Source of the DNA: Alloprevotella tannerae | GTDB lineage: Bacteria > Bacteroidota > Bacteroidia > Bacteroidales > Bacteroidaceae | Assembly: GCA_015259125.1 (NCBI GenBank) | Contig: JABZGR010000022.1 | Span: forward strand, 1-35,786 | Length of the DNA stretch: 35,786 nucleotides | Reading direction: 5' to 3' | Program-made: the position numbers and the translations under genes | Shown: positions 5,817-14,449 of the stretch, piece by piece | Layout: every line of letters starts with the position of its first letter | Position numbering within the stretch: position 1 is the stretch's first letter | The notes under the pieces: model-generated | Seen by the model: only the letters and a program-made list of their open reading frames with translations | Told to the model about the DNA's origin: nothing | Databases searched by the model: none

Positions 5817-6959
5817 ATGTCTATCCAGATTAAGAAAGTTACTACTAAAAAAGAATTAAAGCAATTTATCCGCTTTAATTACGAACTTTATAAAGACAAT
5901 CCTTATTCCGTCCCCGACCTCTACGAGGATATGCTGAATACTTTCTCGTCGAAGAAGAATGCGGCTTTCGATTTCTGCGAAGCTGATTATTTCTTGGCTT
6001 ATCAAGATGAAAAACTCGTAGGACGCGTGGCGGCCATCATCAATCATCGCGCCAACGATACTTGGCAGTCGAAGACCGTGCGCTTTGGCTGGATAGACTT
6101 TATCGATGATAAAGCCGTTAGCCGCGCTTTGATCGATGCCGTAATTGCCTGGGGTCGCGAGCGGGGAATGACTACGCTGGAGGGACCTTTGGGGTTTACC
6201 GATATGGATGCCGAAGGTATGCTGATCGAAGGCTTCGACCAACTCTCTACGATGGCTACCATTTACAATCATCCTTATTATCCGAAGCATATCGAGGCTT
6301 TAGGGATGGAGAAAAGCGCCGACTGGGTGGAGCGCAAACTGTTTGTTCCCGATGAAGTGCCCGAGAAGCATTTGCGCATTGCTAATATCGTCAAAGAGAA
6401 ATATCATCTGCAGGTGCGCAAATTGCGCTCCGGCAAGGATGCTTATGCAAATAATACGGCGCAGCGCATCTTCCAGTTGATTAATGAGGCTTATGCGCCA
6501 CTTTTCAACTTCTCGCAGATGACAGAACGGCAGATCGATCAATACGTGAAGATGTATATCCCACTGCTGGACTTCCGCATGGTGACGCTTGTAGAGAATG
6601 AAGCCAAAGAACTCGTAGCTGTCGGCATTTCTATGCCCTCCATTGCCCGCGCATTGCAAAAAGCGCGTGGAAAATTGTACCCCTTCGGTTGGTATCACCT
6701 TTTGCGCGCTTTGAAGTGGAAGCACGATGAGGTGCTCGACTTGCTACTTATCGCCGTGCGCCCCGATTATCAAGGAAAGGGCGTCAACGCTTTGCTCTTT
6801 ACGGATCTTATCCCCATTTATCAAAAGATGGGCTTCAAATATGCTGAGAGTAACCCTGAACTCGAACTGAACGAGAAGGTACAAAACCAGTGGCAATACT
6901 TTGATCACGAAATTCATAAGCGTCGCCGCTGCTTCAAAATGAACATTGCCGATAAGTAG
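5817..6959 (+). CDS. GNAT-like N-acetyltransferase family protein
   Basis: A 380-residue protein starting MSIQIKKVTTKKELKQFIRF, the usual beginning of this Bacteroidetes family. Upstream in-frame ATGs at 5733 and 5799 are rejected because the promoter at 5767-5797 overlaps or follows them. The C-terminal part contains the acetyl-CoA-binding pattern of GNAT proteins (LLLIAVRPDYQGKGVNALLF) and the family ending NQWQYFDHEIHKRRRCF. It is likely a cytoplasmic acyltransferase; the substrate is unknown. It is the first gene of an operon, 13 bp before parE. Confidence 0.8.
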   Translation: MSIQIKKVTTKKELKQFIRFNYELYKDNPYSVPDLYEDMLNTFSSKKNAAFDFCEADYFLAYQDEKLVGRVAAIINHRANDTWQSKTVRFGWIDFIDDKAVSRALIDAVIAWGRERGMTTLEGPLGFTDMDAEGMLIEGFDQLSTMATIYNHPYYPKHIEALGMEKSADWVERKLFVPDEVPEKHLRIANIVKEKYHLQVRKLRSGKDAYANNTAQRIFQLINEAYAPLFNFSQMTERQIDQYVKMYIPLLDFRMVTLVENEAKELVAVGISMPSIARALQKARGKLYPFGWYHLLRALKWKHDEVLDLLLIAVRPDYQGKGVNALLFTDLIPIYQKMGFKYAESNPELELNEKVQNQWQYFDHEIHKRRRCFKMNIADK

Positions 6960-6972
6960 GCCTTAATAAAAT

Positions 6973-9024
6973 ATGGCAGAAGAACTCAAGCAAACGATGC
7001 ATAAGCGGGGGACGTATGACGAAAGCAAAATACGCCACCTCGATGATACGGAGCATATTCGCACGCGCCCCGGTATGTATATTGGGCGCTTAGGCGATGG
7101 CTCACACGCAGAAGATGGCATTTATGTCTTGCTCAAGGAATCGATAGACAACAGTATCGACGAGTTTAACGAAGGCTTTGGCAAGCGGATTGAAGTAAGC
7201 ATCGATAACGATCGTGCGGCCACGATCCGCGACTATGGCCGCGGCATCCCTTTGGGCTCATTGGTTGATGCGGTCTCGAAGTTGAATACCGGGGCGAAAT
7301 ACGACACGTCCGTATTTACGGCCAGCGTAGGGCTTAACGGCGTCGGCCTGAAAGCCGTCAATGCATTGAGCTTGAAGTTTGTCGTGCGCAGTTATCGCGA
7401 AGGGCGGATGCACGAGGCGACATTTGAGCGCGGCCGCCTGCAAGAAGATCATTACGAAGACACGCACGAAGAGGACGGCACCTATGTTTACTTTGAACCC
7501 GACCCCGAACTCTTCCTCCACTTCCACTTTGAAGATGAGACGGTCGACACGATGCTGCGCAACTATACCTACCTCAACACCGGCTTGGCTATCTTCCTCA
7601 ACGGCCGACGCATTATCAGCAGGAACGGTTTGGAAGATCTGCTCAATGATAATATGACGGCGCCCGGGCTCTATCCGATTATCCATCTGAAAGGAGACAA
7701 TATAGATATAGCCTTTACGCATACTTCGCAATATGGCGAAGAGTATTACTCTTTCGTCAACGGGCAGCATACGACCTTAGGCGGCACGCATCAGAGCGCC
7801 TTTAAGGAGCACATTGCGCGGACGATTAAGGAGCATTTTGGCAAGAACTTCGACGTGCAAGACGTTAGAAACGGACTCGTTGCCGCCATCTCCGTGCGCG
7901 TCATTGAGCCTATGTTTGAAAGTCAGACGAAGATCAAACTCGGCTCGCTGATGATGGCGCCGACCAAGGATAAAGACGGCCATCCTTTCCCACTGAGCGG
8001 CGTAAGCGTAAATAAGTTTGTAGGCGATTTCATCAAAGAACAGGTCGACAACTACCTGCATAAGAATCTCGATACGGCAGAAGTGATGCTGCAAAAGATT
8101 CAAGACAACGAGCGCGACCGCAAAGCGATGGCCGGCGTCACGAAGTTGGCCCGTGAAAGAGCAAAAAAAGCCAACCTGCACAACGCTAAATTGCGCGACT
8201 GCCGCATACATCTTAACGAAGCGCCCAAGAAGGGCTACGATAAAGACAACGACCCACGCTTCGATTCCTCGCTCTTCATCACCGAGGGCAACTCCGCCAG
8301 CGGCTCTATCACGAAGAGTCGCGACGCCAACACACAAGCCGTCTTTTCGCTTCGCGGAAAGCCGCTCAATTGCTTTGGCAAGACCAAGGAGGTCGTTTAC
8401 AAGAACGAGGAATTTTCGCTCTTGCAGTCGGCGCTTAACATAGAAGACGGCTTAGACGGCCTACGCTACAATAAAGTGATCGTAGCGACCGACGCCGACG
8501 TAGACGGGATGCACATCCGCCTGCTAATGATCACCTTCTTCTTGCAATTCTTTCCCGAACTCATTAAAAAAGGTCACGTCTACATACTGCAAACGCCTTT
8601 GTTTCGCGTTAGAAACAAGGTGAAATCGGCAGGGCGCCGGAAGCAACAGAAGCAAGTGAGCGACGATGCAGCCGGAGCTGCGATCCTTAAGAAGCAGAAA
8701 AGCGATAGTCGATCCGATTACGAGACCATCTATTGCTATACAGAAGAGGAGCGCCTGCGCGCCATCGAGCGCTTAGGCCCTGATCCCGAAATCACCCGCT
8801 TCAAAGGCCTTGGCGAGATTTCGCCCGACGAGTTTAAGCATTTTATCGGTCCGGAGATCCGTTTGGAGCAAGTGACGCTTCATAAAAGCGATCAAGTCGG
8901 CGATTTGCTCGAATATTATATGGGTAAAAATACGATGGAGCGCCAAGAATTTATCATTGACAACCTCGTTGTCGAAGAAGATTTGCCCGACGCCGCCGAT
9001 GAAACTTTAGGCGAAGAAGAATAA
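6973..9024 (+). CDS. parE: DNA topoisomerase IV subunit B (ParE type)
   Basis: A 683-residue type IIA topoisomerase ATPase subunit, which with ParC separates linked daughter chromosomes. The GHKL ATPase domain shows ESIDNSIDE (Mg-binding Asn60), DYGRGIP at 87-93 and GLNGVGLKAVNAL at 120-132. The TOPRIM domain shows TEGNSASGS near residue 435 and DADVDGMH near 506, and RFKGLGE lies near the C-terminus. Between the TOPRIM acidic motif and RFKGLGE is a lysine/serine-rich insertion (roughly residues 555-580). The gap to the upstream gene is 13 bp. The short length and EGNSASGS motif favour ParE over GyrB. parC is not in the window. Confidence 0.9.
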   Translation: MAEELKQTMHKRGTYDESKIRHLDDTEHIRTRPGMYIGRLGDGSHAEDGIYVLLKESIDNSIDEFNEGFGKRIEVSIDNDRAATIRDYGRGIPLGSLVDAVSKLNTGAKYDTSVFTASVGLNGVGLKAVNALSLKFVVRSYREGRMHEATFERGRLQEDHYEDTHEEDGTYVYFEPDPELFLHFHFEDETVDTMLRNYTYLNTGLAIFLNGRRIISRNGLEDLLNDNMTAPGLYPIIHLKGDNIDIAFTHTSQYGEEYYSFVNGQHTTLGGTHQSAFKEHIARTIKEHFGKNFDVQDVRNGLVAAISVRVIEPMFESQTKIKLGSLMMAPTKDKDGHPFPLSGVSVNKFVGDFIKEQVDNYLHKNLDTAEVMLQKIQDNERDRKAMAGVTKLARERAKKANLHNAKLRDCRIHLNEAPKKGYDKDNDPRFDSSLFITEGNSASGSITKSRDANTQAVFSLRGKPLNCFGKTKEVVYKNEEFSLLQSALNIEDGLDGLRYNKVIVATDADVDGMHIRLLMITFFLQFFPELIKKGHVYILQTPLFRVRNKVKSAGRRKQQKQVSDDAAGAAILKKQKSDSRSDYETIYCYTEEERLRAIERLGPDPEITRFKGLGEISPDEFKHFIGPEIRLEQVTLHKSDQVGDLLEYYMGKNTMERQEFIIDNLVVEEDLPDAADETLGEEE

Positions 9025-9114
9025 ATCCCCTTTCCCTCCGTTTAGCATGCAATGCGGATGGCCAAAAGTTCTCTTTCCCACGCCATCAAGGCTTACTTTT
9101 AATACATCAAGGCT

Positions 9115-9621
9115 ATGCCGACCGACAATAACGCAATAGCGACAACCCACAAGGCGAGCGAGGTAAAGAAGATCGCAATCTTTCCCGGCTCTTTCGACCC
9201 TTTCACCAAGGGCCATGCAAGCATCGTGGAGCGCGCCCTGCCTATGTTTGACCATATCGTCATAGGCGTAGGCGTCAATGAACGCAAGAAGCCCCTTTAT
9301 CCGCCTGCGGAGCGCGTGGGTTACATTCGCACGCTCTATGCCGAAGAACCAAAAATCAGCGTTGAGAGCTATACCGACCTGACGATTGATTTAGCCCGCC
9401 GCGTAGGCGCTCGTTTTATCGTGCGCGGCCTGCGCAGCGTGAAAGACTTCGAGTATGAGCGCGACACGGCGGCGATGAATCAGCTTTTGGGCAACATCGA
9501 AACCGTTATGCTCTTCTGCGAGGCCCGCTTTGCCGCACTCTCGTCGAGCGTCGTCCGCGAATTGATCGCTTTCGGCAAGGATGTTACTGAGTTTTTACCT
9601 GAAAAGAAGCAAACACAATGA
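9115..9621 (+). CDS. coaD: Phosphopantetheine adenylyltransferase
   Basis: A 168-residue nucleotidyltransferase of coenzyme A synthesis that converts 4'-phosphopantetheine and ATP to dephospho-CoA. The signature GSFDPFTKGH (25-34) contains the TxGH ATP-binding motif; RGLRSVKDFEYE and the SSSVVREL segment are also typical. The family normally starts about four residues before GSFDP. Here the only available start codon lies 17 residues upstream of that, giving a short polar N-terminal extension. It overlaps the next gene by four bases (ATGA), so the two are translationally coupled. Confidence 0.92.
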   Translation: MPTDNNAIATTHKASEVKKIAIFPGSFDPFTKGHASIVERALPMFDHIVIGVGVNERKKPLYPPAERVGYIRTLYAEEPKISVESYTDLTIDLARRVGARFIVRGLRSVKDFEYERDTAAMNQLLGNIETVMLFCEARFAALSSSVVRELIAFGKDVTEFLPEKKQTQ

Positions 9622-11204
9622 AACGATTACTGACTTTACTCGCGCTATCGTTCGCTTTAGCGCTGACTGCCACGGCACAACTTCGGCAAGAATTTCAAGA
9701 TATAGACGTAAACCAATTGCGAAAACTGCAAATGGTGCACGTGGCCGTCACAGAATTGTACGTAGATACGGTTAATCAAGGCAAACTGACTGAAGCGGGC
9801 ATACGCGGAATGCTGAATAGCCTCGATCCGCACTCAAGTTATTCGGACGCCAAAGAGACGAAGGCGATCAACGAACCTTTGCAGGGTAACTTCGAGGGAA
9901 TCGGCGTGCAGTTTAATATGCTTGAGGATACGCTGGTCGTGATTCAGACGATCCGCAAAGGGCCCAGCGAAAAGGTCGGCATACTGGCCGGCGACCGCAT
10001 CGTAAAAGTCAACGAACAAGTTATTGCCGGCGTCAAAATGGAGCGCGATAGCATTATGCGAGTCCTCCGCGGACCGAAGGGAACAGTTGTAAAACTGGGC
10101 ATTATCCGTCGCGGCGTGCCCGATATGATCTGGTTCAACGTCACGCGCGATAAGATTCCGATGAATACGCTCGATGCGGCTTACATCATTCGTCCGGGTG
10201 TGGGCTACATCCACTTGGATCGCTTCGGTGCAACGAGCGGTGCGGAGGTGAAAGAGGCCATTGAAAAGCTGAAAGGGCAGGGTATGAAAGACCTCATCTT
10301 CGACTTGGAATCCAACGGTGGCGGCTATCTGGGCGCCGCAGTCGAAGTCGCCAATCAGTTTCTCAATGCCGGCGACCTGATTGTCTATACAGAGGGCCGC
10401 GCAACGCCCAAAGAGCAGTTAAAAGCTGAGGGCGGCGGACTCTTCCGCAAAGGAAAGCTCGTCGTTTTGGTTGATGAATTTACAGCTTCGGCCGCAGAAA
10501 TCGTTTCCGGCGCTGTGCAAGATTACGATCGCGGTACGATCGTCGGCCGACGCACCTTTGGTAAGGGACTCGTACAACGCCCCATTCCGCTTCTTGATGG
10601 CTCTATGATCCGCCTAACCGTGGCCCATTATTATACGCCCTCCGGACGTTGCATTCAGAAACCTTATACGAAGGGCCGCAAGTCGGAATATGAAGAAGAC
10701 TTTGAGAATCGCTTTAAACACGGAGAGTTGATTTCGATCGACAGCATCCACCTCGATTCGACGAAGGTCTATCATACGCTCAACAAGCGCCGTCCCGTCT
10801 ATGGCGGCGGTGGGATTATGCCCGACGTATTCGTGCCGTTGGACACGACGACCTATACAAAATATTATATGGCCTTGCGCCGCGGCAACTATATCAACGA
10901 TCAGTCGCTGCGCTACATAGACCGCCACCGCGCCGACTTGAAAGCGAAGTATAAGGATATTAAAGCGTTTATCAAAAACTATGAAGTGCCGGCCGAACTT
11001 ACGGATACGATCGTGGCCGTCGCCGGGCGCAAAGGCGTAAAACCCAAGGATGACGCCGAACTTCAGAAGACGCTCAAAGATCTGCGCTTTACGCTCAAAT
11101 CGCTTATTATTTATGATATTTGGGATCGCAACGAATACTTCCAATTCATCAATTCGCGCAGCGACATTGTCAAGAAAGCGCTCGAGATCTTAGGAAAAAG
11201 CTGA
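9618..11204 (+). CDS. S41 family C-terminal processing peptidase
   Basis: A 528-residue periplasmic serine protease. A signal peptide (about 1-20, ending ATA before QLRQ) precedes the N-terminal region, a PDZ domain (about 90-175, with QFNMLEDTLVV and GILAGDRIVKVNEQ) and the protease domain. Catalytic Ser291 lies in DEFTASAAEI and Lys316 in RRTFGKGLVQ; the 25-residue spacing is that of the Ctp/Tsp Ser-Lys dyad. The C-terminal about 130 residues form a basic extension. The start ATG overlaps the coaD stop. The order parE-coaD-S41 peptidase is, as I recall, common in Bacteroidales. Confidence 0.9.
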   Translation: MKRLLTLLALSFALALTATAQLRQEFQDIDVNQLRKLQMVHVAVTELYVDTVNQGKLTEAGIRGMLNSLDPHSSYSDAKETKAINEPLQGNFEGIGVQFNMLEDTLVVIQTIRKGPSEKVGILAGDRIVKVNEQVIAGVKMERDSIMRVLRGPKGTVVKLGIIRRGVPDMIWFNVTRDKIPMNTLDAAYIIRPGVGYIHLDRFGATSGAEVKEAIEKLKGQGMKDLIFDLESNGGGYLGAAVEVANQFLNAGDLIVYTEGRATPKEQLKAEGGGLFRKGKLVVLVDEFTASAAEIVSGAVQDYDRGTIVGRRTFGKGLVQRPIPLLDGSMIRLTVAHYYTPSGRCIQKPYTKGRKSEYEEDFENRFKHGELISIDSIHLDSTKVYHTLNKRRPVYGGGGIMPDVFVPLDTTTYTKYYMALRRGNYINDQSLRYIDRHRADLKAKYKDIKAFIKNYEVPAELTDTIVAVAGRKGVKPKDDAELQKTLKDLRFTLKSLIIYDIWDRNEYFQFINSRSDIVKKALEILGKS

Positions 11205-11322
11205 ACTAAATGCCGCAGGGCAACGCTGCTCGCGTAAAAGTTGCCGGCTCGCGCTGAAAAAATGGGGAAGGAAGTGCGATGTGCTTCGCCCAACTACTTG
11301 TTTATGTTCTCAAATCAATAAT

Positions 11323-11374
11323 AACATCCAAGCGACAACGCTCCCTTGAGCCTCTTGCTGCTTGGATGTTTTCT
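11323..11374 (+). terminator. Terminator of the parE-coaD-S41 operon
   Basis: AACATCCAAGC (11323-11333) pairs perfectly with GCTTGGATGTT (11360-11370), followed by TTCTC. The loop is 26 nt and the T-tract is short, so strength is uncertain. Confidence 0.6.
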
Positions 11375-11556
11375 CATATCTGCGGCTTGCGAAGAGCCGC
11401 GCCCCGATTGCGCCCCGCGATGGCTATGCTGTGCCCGCGGCGCATCGTATAACCTCCTTTCTTTGCTCTCTTTTTTACAGAATATGCCGCACTTGCGCGT
11501 TGCCGCGAGAGCACTATTTCGCACCTTCATTGCGCTCGCTTATGGTTTGCTGCCGC

Positions 11557-11619
11557 CAAACAATGGTTTGCCGGGAACAAACGATAGTTTGGTGGGAGCA
11601 AACGATGGTTTGGCGGCAG
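11557..11619. repeat. 21-bp palindromic tandem array (CAAAC-GTTTG core)
   Basis: Three 21-bp units start at 11557, 11578 and 11599, with a partial unit from 11620 and a partial GGTTTGCTGCCGC just before. Each has CAAAC, four bases, GTTTG and a G-rich tail, so each unit is itself a small hairpin. Differences between units fall in the loop and tail. The design parallels the arrays at 5225 and 24700, but the core is different. Confidence 0.75.
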
Positions 11620-11794
11620 CAAACGACCATAATGCCGTATGCCGGTTGCGGCGAAGCAACTGTATGCGTCGATCCGTCAGGCGATCGTTTTCCGCCGGTC
11701 TATGAGATGCATCGCAGAATGCGCCTTACGCTTGCCAACGAAAGGGCTTGATCAGACAATCCTTAAGGTCGGCGCGTAGATTTTACAAGGAATA

Positions 11795-11826
11795 TTTGGA
11801 AGAAAAGAAAAAAAACGCTACTTTTG
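11795..11826 (+). promoter_or_regulatory. Promoter of the tRNA-Gln gene
   Basis: TTTG at 11795-11798 and TACTTTTG at 11819-11826 are 20 bases apart, a full match to the Bacteroidetes -33/-7 pattern. The tRNA begins 30 bases after the -7 element. Confidence 0.75.
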
Positions 11827-11856
11827 CAGCGTTCTTTTCACGAAGAGCAATGAGTT

Positions 11857-11928
11857 TGTTCCATGGTGTAATGGTTAGCACTAGAGTTTTTGGTTCTCTC
11901 AGTCCCCGTTCGAGTCGGAGTGGAACAA
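11857..11928 (+). tRNA. tRNA-Gln (anticodon TTG)
   Basis: The acceptor stem TGTTCCA (11857-11863) pairs perfectly with TGGAACA (11921-11927); A at 11928 is the discriminator and CCA is not encoded. The D arm is GTGT-AATGGTTA-GCAC. The anticodon arm AGAGT-TTTTGGT-TCTCT carries TTG and has a T-T mismatch next to the loop. The T arm CCCCG-TTCGAGT-CGGAG has one C-A mismatch. Two imperfect stems are unusual, but the gene has its own promoter and terminator, so it is probably expressed. Confidence 0.85.
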
Positions 11929-11935
11929 CGATGTA

Positions 11936-11969
11936 AGTCCTGTGTTATTGAAAAACATAGGACTTTTTT
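11936..11969 (+). terminator. Terminator of tRNA-Gln
   Basis: AGTCCTGTGTT (11936-11946) pairs with AACATAGGACT (11954-11964) with one G-T wobble, running into six T residues. Confidence 0.85.
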
Positions 11970-12302
11970 GTACATAAATATCTCGGCCGCGCCGTTAGCT
12001 GCTTTTGCTCCGATGGCTGACGTCCTGATTTAAAGCATAGATGTATGCGGCTAAAGGCCGAATGTCGGGCGCAACAGACTTATATTTGCCGGTCGAGAAC
12101 CGACTACAGATACTTCCGGGTTGCTTCAAAAGACGCATCACAGGACACATTATATAAAGTTAAGACCCGGAAAAAACTTAGCAGCCGTTATTGGCGCAGT
12201 CGCAGAACAGAACTTTTCGCCCCAAGAATAAGCCGCGCATAACTTGCAGGCTGCTCAAGATTTGAAAAAACGTATTGTATTTATTTTTAATTCCGATTGC
12301 TT
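11970..12302. other. Intergenic, nothing recognised
   Basis: About 330 bases between the tRNA terminator and the YgjP-type gene. I see no promoter consensus, repeat or convincing gene. A 65-codon open frame at 12045-12242 is arginine-rich with no recognisable feature and was not called. Confidence 0.4.
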
Positions 12303-12866
12303 ATGCGCATCGCAGGACTCCCTCTAAAAATAACGCCCGACTTCAGGATCGCGACCGACGTTTGGCAGTTTCAATTTGAGCGCCGCGAACTGCCGCAAGC
12401 GCGCTTGCGGCGTGCAGATAAGCAGGTCACCGTCTTTTTGCCTAACGATGAGGGCTATACTTCGCTCGAAGGGCAAATGTGGCTGCGCAAAGTAGTCGTC
12501 GAAACCTTACGTAGGCAGGCGCACGCCTACCTTGCGCCGCGCTTGGCCTACCTCGCGCAGACTTATGGCTTTACGTATCATCGCCTAACCATTAAGAATC
12601 TTGGGGGACGCTGGGGGAGTTGCTCATCGCTGGGCAATATTAACCTCTCGCTTTGGCTTATGCTCGCGCCATCACATTTGATTGATTATGTCATCAAACA
12701 CGAATTGGCTCATTTGCGAGAAATGAACCACGGGCCGCGCTTTTGGCAGGAAGTAGACCGACTCACTGATGGCCGCGGCCATCAGTTGGAATTGGAAATG
12801 AAAGCTTTCGCGCGTTCGTTAGGTGCGCCGAGTGAAAACGCCGCGCTTCCCCTTGCCGACTATTAG
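12303..12866 (+). CDS. YgjP-type (M48-related) zinc metalloprotease
   Basis: A 187-residue protein of the YgjP/DUF45 family. The zinc motif HELAH is at 133-137 with a third histidine in MNHGPRFW at 143. The preceding segment GGRWGSCSSLGNINLSLWLMLAP is the family hallmark. There is no signal peptide, so it is cytoplasmic. The ATG at 12303 is chosen over a TTG two codons upstream. The physiological substrate is unknown; homologues occur beside restriction systems, but none is present here. Confidence 0.85.
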   Translation: MRIAGLPLKITPDFRIATDVWQFQFERRELPQARLRRADKQVTVFLPNDEGYTSLEGQMWLRKVVVETLRRQAHAYLAPRLAYLAQTYGFTYHRLTIKNLGGRWGSCSSLGNINLSLWLMLAPSHLIDYVIKHELAHLREMNHGPRFWQEVDRLTDGRGHQLELEMKAFARSLGAPSENAALPLADY

Positions 12867-12905
12867 ACCGGCCTATTCCCGAAATGCGTTGTTAGAAAGT
12901 GCGTG

Positions 12906-13916
12906 TTAAGTGTTGTCGGCCACGTCTTCAGCCTCTTGCGTCTGCTCGATGGTGCGCTGAATCTCCATCTGCATCGTTGGCGTAACGCTGCGCCCCTTGC
13001 TGATCTTCTGCTGCATATCTTTGATGCGAAATGCCAGATATTCTTCTAATTCGGGCGAATCGAAGACGTCGATATCGTCATAAAGTCCCAACACAAAACG
13101 CCCCACGCCTTTCAAGCTACAGACCTCAGTCTCCAGAAAGTAGCGCCCATCGTCTAATACCACCATCAAGTCTTTCGCTTTTGGTGCCGACTGCACCAAT
13201 AAATCGGCTGCCAAGGGGCCGAGAATCAACTTGACGCGCCACAGACGCTCTCCTGAAAAGTGGAAGAGGTCGGTATAGAAGGCTGCGTGCCGATCTTTGT
13301 GAGACCATTGTAAGTCGAGCAATTCCACACTACGTGCGCGGCTGATTTTAAACGTCTTGTTCGTACCCGTAGCCAGTTCGTAGCATCTCACTTCGTTGTT
13401 GCCATTCAAGAAAAGAAAGGGCTCGACGATGCGGTCGCTTGTCTGCTTACTATTAGGCGAATAATAATCGTGTAAAATGCAGACCCGCTCGGTCTGTACG
13501 CCTTCATAAAGGACGCTCAAATTCTTAGCTAATAATTCGTCAGTCTCAACTCGTGCGATGAAGTTTACATCATAGTAGCGCGCGAGCTTTTCGCGCAAGT
13601 GTCGAATGCGCGGCGAATCATCGTAGATCGTGTTGAGGATTTGATTCATCGTGACTGCTTCGTCGTCGGTAAAGTGTACGAACTGCGTCACTTGAGTGAA
13701 AAAGGGCGAATGATGGTCGATGAAATAGCGTGTGCCTGATTTTTTCAATATAAATCCGGCTTTGCGCAATTCTTCTATGTATCTGTAAGTTGAACGGCGG
13801 CTCATATGCAGCTGCCAACTGATTTCGTCGACTGAGAGTGGGGCGTTGTTGGTTAAGAGTACGATTAAGCGCAATTGTCTCTGAAACTTCTCAGCATCTG
13901 AAAGGACTTCTGTCAT
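12906..13916 (-). CDS. WYL-domain transcriptional regulator
   Basis: A 336-residue cytoplasmic regulator. The N-terminal helix-turn-helix (about 18-55) reads LSVDEISWQLHMSRRSTYRYIEEL. A WYL-like domain follows (about 160-205), where the segment VRCYELATGTNKTFKISRA stands in the position of the WYL motif with its own residues, and a C-terminal WCX-like region ends the protein. WYL regulators sense nucleic acid or nucleotide ligands. The target is not evident; the gene is transcribed towards the YgjP-type gene and away from rlpA. Confidence 0.8.
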   Translation of the reverse strand: MTEVLSDAEKFQRQLRLIVLLTNNAPLSVDEISWQLHMSRRSTYRYIEELRKAGFILKKSGTRYFIDHHSPFFTQVTQFVHFTDDEAVTMNQILNTIYDDSPRIRHLREKLARYYDVNFIARVETDELLAKNLSVLYEGVQTERVCILHDYYSPNSKQTSDRIVEPFLFLNGNNEVRCYELATGTNKTFKISRARSVELLDLQWSHKDRHAAFYTDLFHFSGERLWRVKLILGPLAADLLVQSAPKAKDLMVVLDDGRYFLETEVCSLKGVGRFVLGLYDDIDVFDSPELEEYLAFRIKDMQQKISKGRSVTPTMQMEIQRTIEQTQEAEDVADNT

Positions 13917-13957
13917 GAATTCTTCTAATCTCTATGGAGGATTATTTAAGAGGTAGG

Positions 13958-13965
13958 CAAAGGTA
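13958..13965 (-). promoter_or_regulatory. Candidate -7 element of the WYL gene
   Basis: On the minus strand this reads TACCTTTG, matching TAnnTTTG, 41 bases before the start codon. No clear TTTG is seen at the -33 position. Confidence 0.5.
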
Positions 13966-14230
13966 CACCATTCTTAGCGCTTTTAGATTCTAAACTTCTT
14001 TTTCTTTGTTAAATCCGGCGCAATGCGAGACTATTTTTTATTTGTTTGGGAAATGAATAACTTTTTATTCTTTTTCGCCTCAACGTATAAAGATGCGCTC
14101 TTGAGCAGCCTGCATATGTTAAAGTTTGCCGACCTTCAGTATAGGCGAGAAGCCCTGCTTTTATCGTGGAAATGAGGCCGAAACAAGGCTCTCCAGGAAA
14201 GGTTAAAAGGGGAAAAGGACAAAGAAAGGC

Positions 14231-14261
14231 TTGGTTAAACACAATAAAAGCCTTACCTTTG
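14231..14261 (+). promoter_or_regulatory. Candidate promoter of rlpA
   Basis: TTG at 14231-14233 and TACCTTTG at 14254-14261, 20 bases apart. It would give rlpA an unusually long leader of about 180 nt. Confidence 0.5.
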
Positions 14262-14449
14262 CGCCCATAAACATCACGCAGACCCGGCTCTCGCAGCCTG
14301 CTACGGCTTTCTCGCTGTAGGAAAACCTATAGTCTGTAAGCGCTCCAATTGCTTTAGGAGTGTTCATTTGAAAGAACAGCAGTCGACATCCTTTTTTGAT
14401 ATCCTCGTTCTTCTTTCTGTAGGCAGCGTCTCGTGAGAAATAATAAAGC

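Larger units (their letters stand above)
11205..11794. other. Intergenic stretch with a terminator and a 21-bp array
   Basis: No gene supported. It contains the operon terminator at 11323-11374 and the repeat array at 11557-11619. Open frames crossing the array in two different frames encode heptad-like peptides only because 21 is a multiple of three. Confidence 0.5.
13917..14449. other. Divergent regulatory region between the WYL gene and rlpA
   Basis: No gene supported. It holds a -7 element for the WYL gene and a promoter about 190 bases before rlpA. The transcribed leader of rlpA (about 14267-14449) has small inverted repeats but no riboswitch I can identify. Confidence 0.5.

Noticed and set aside
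11346..11751. Two overlapping open frames across the 21-bp array (about 119 and 129 codons)
   Set aside because: Both stay open because the period is a multiple of three; neither has other coding features.
14262..14449. Riboswitch in the rlpA leader
   Set aside because: Small inverted repeats are present but none matches a riboswitch consensus that I know.
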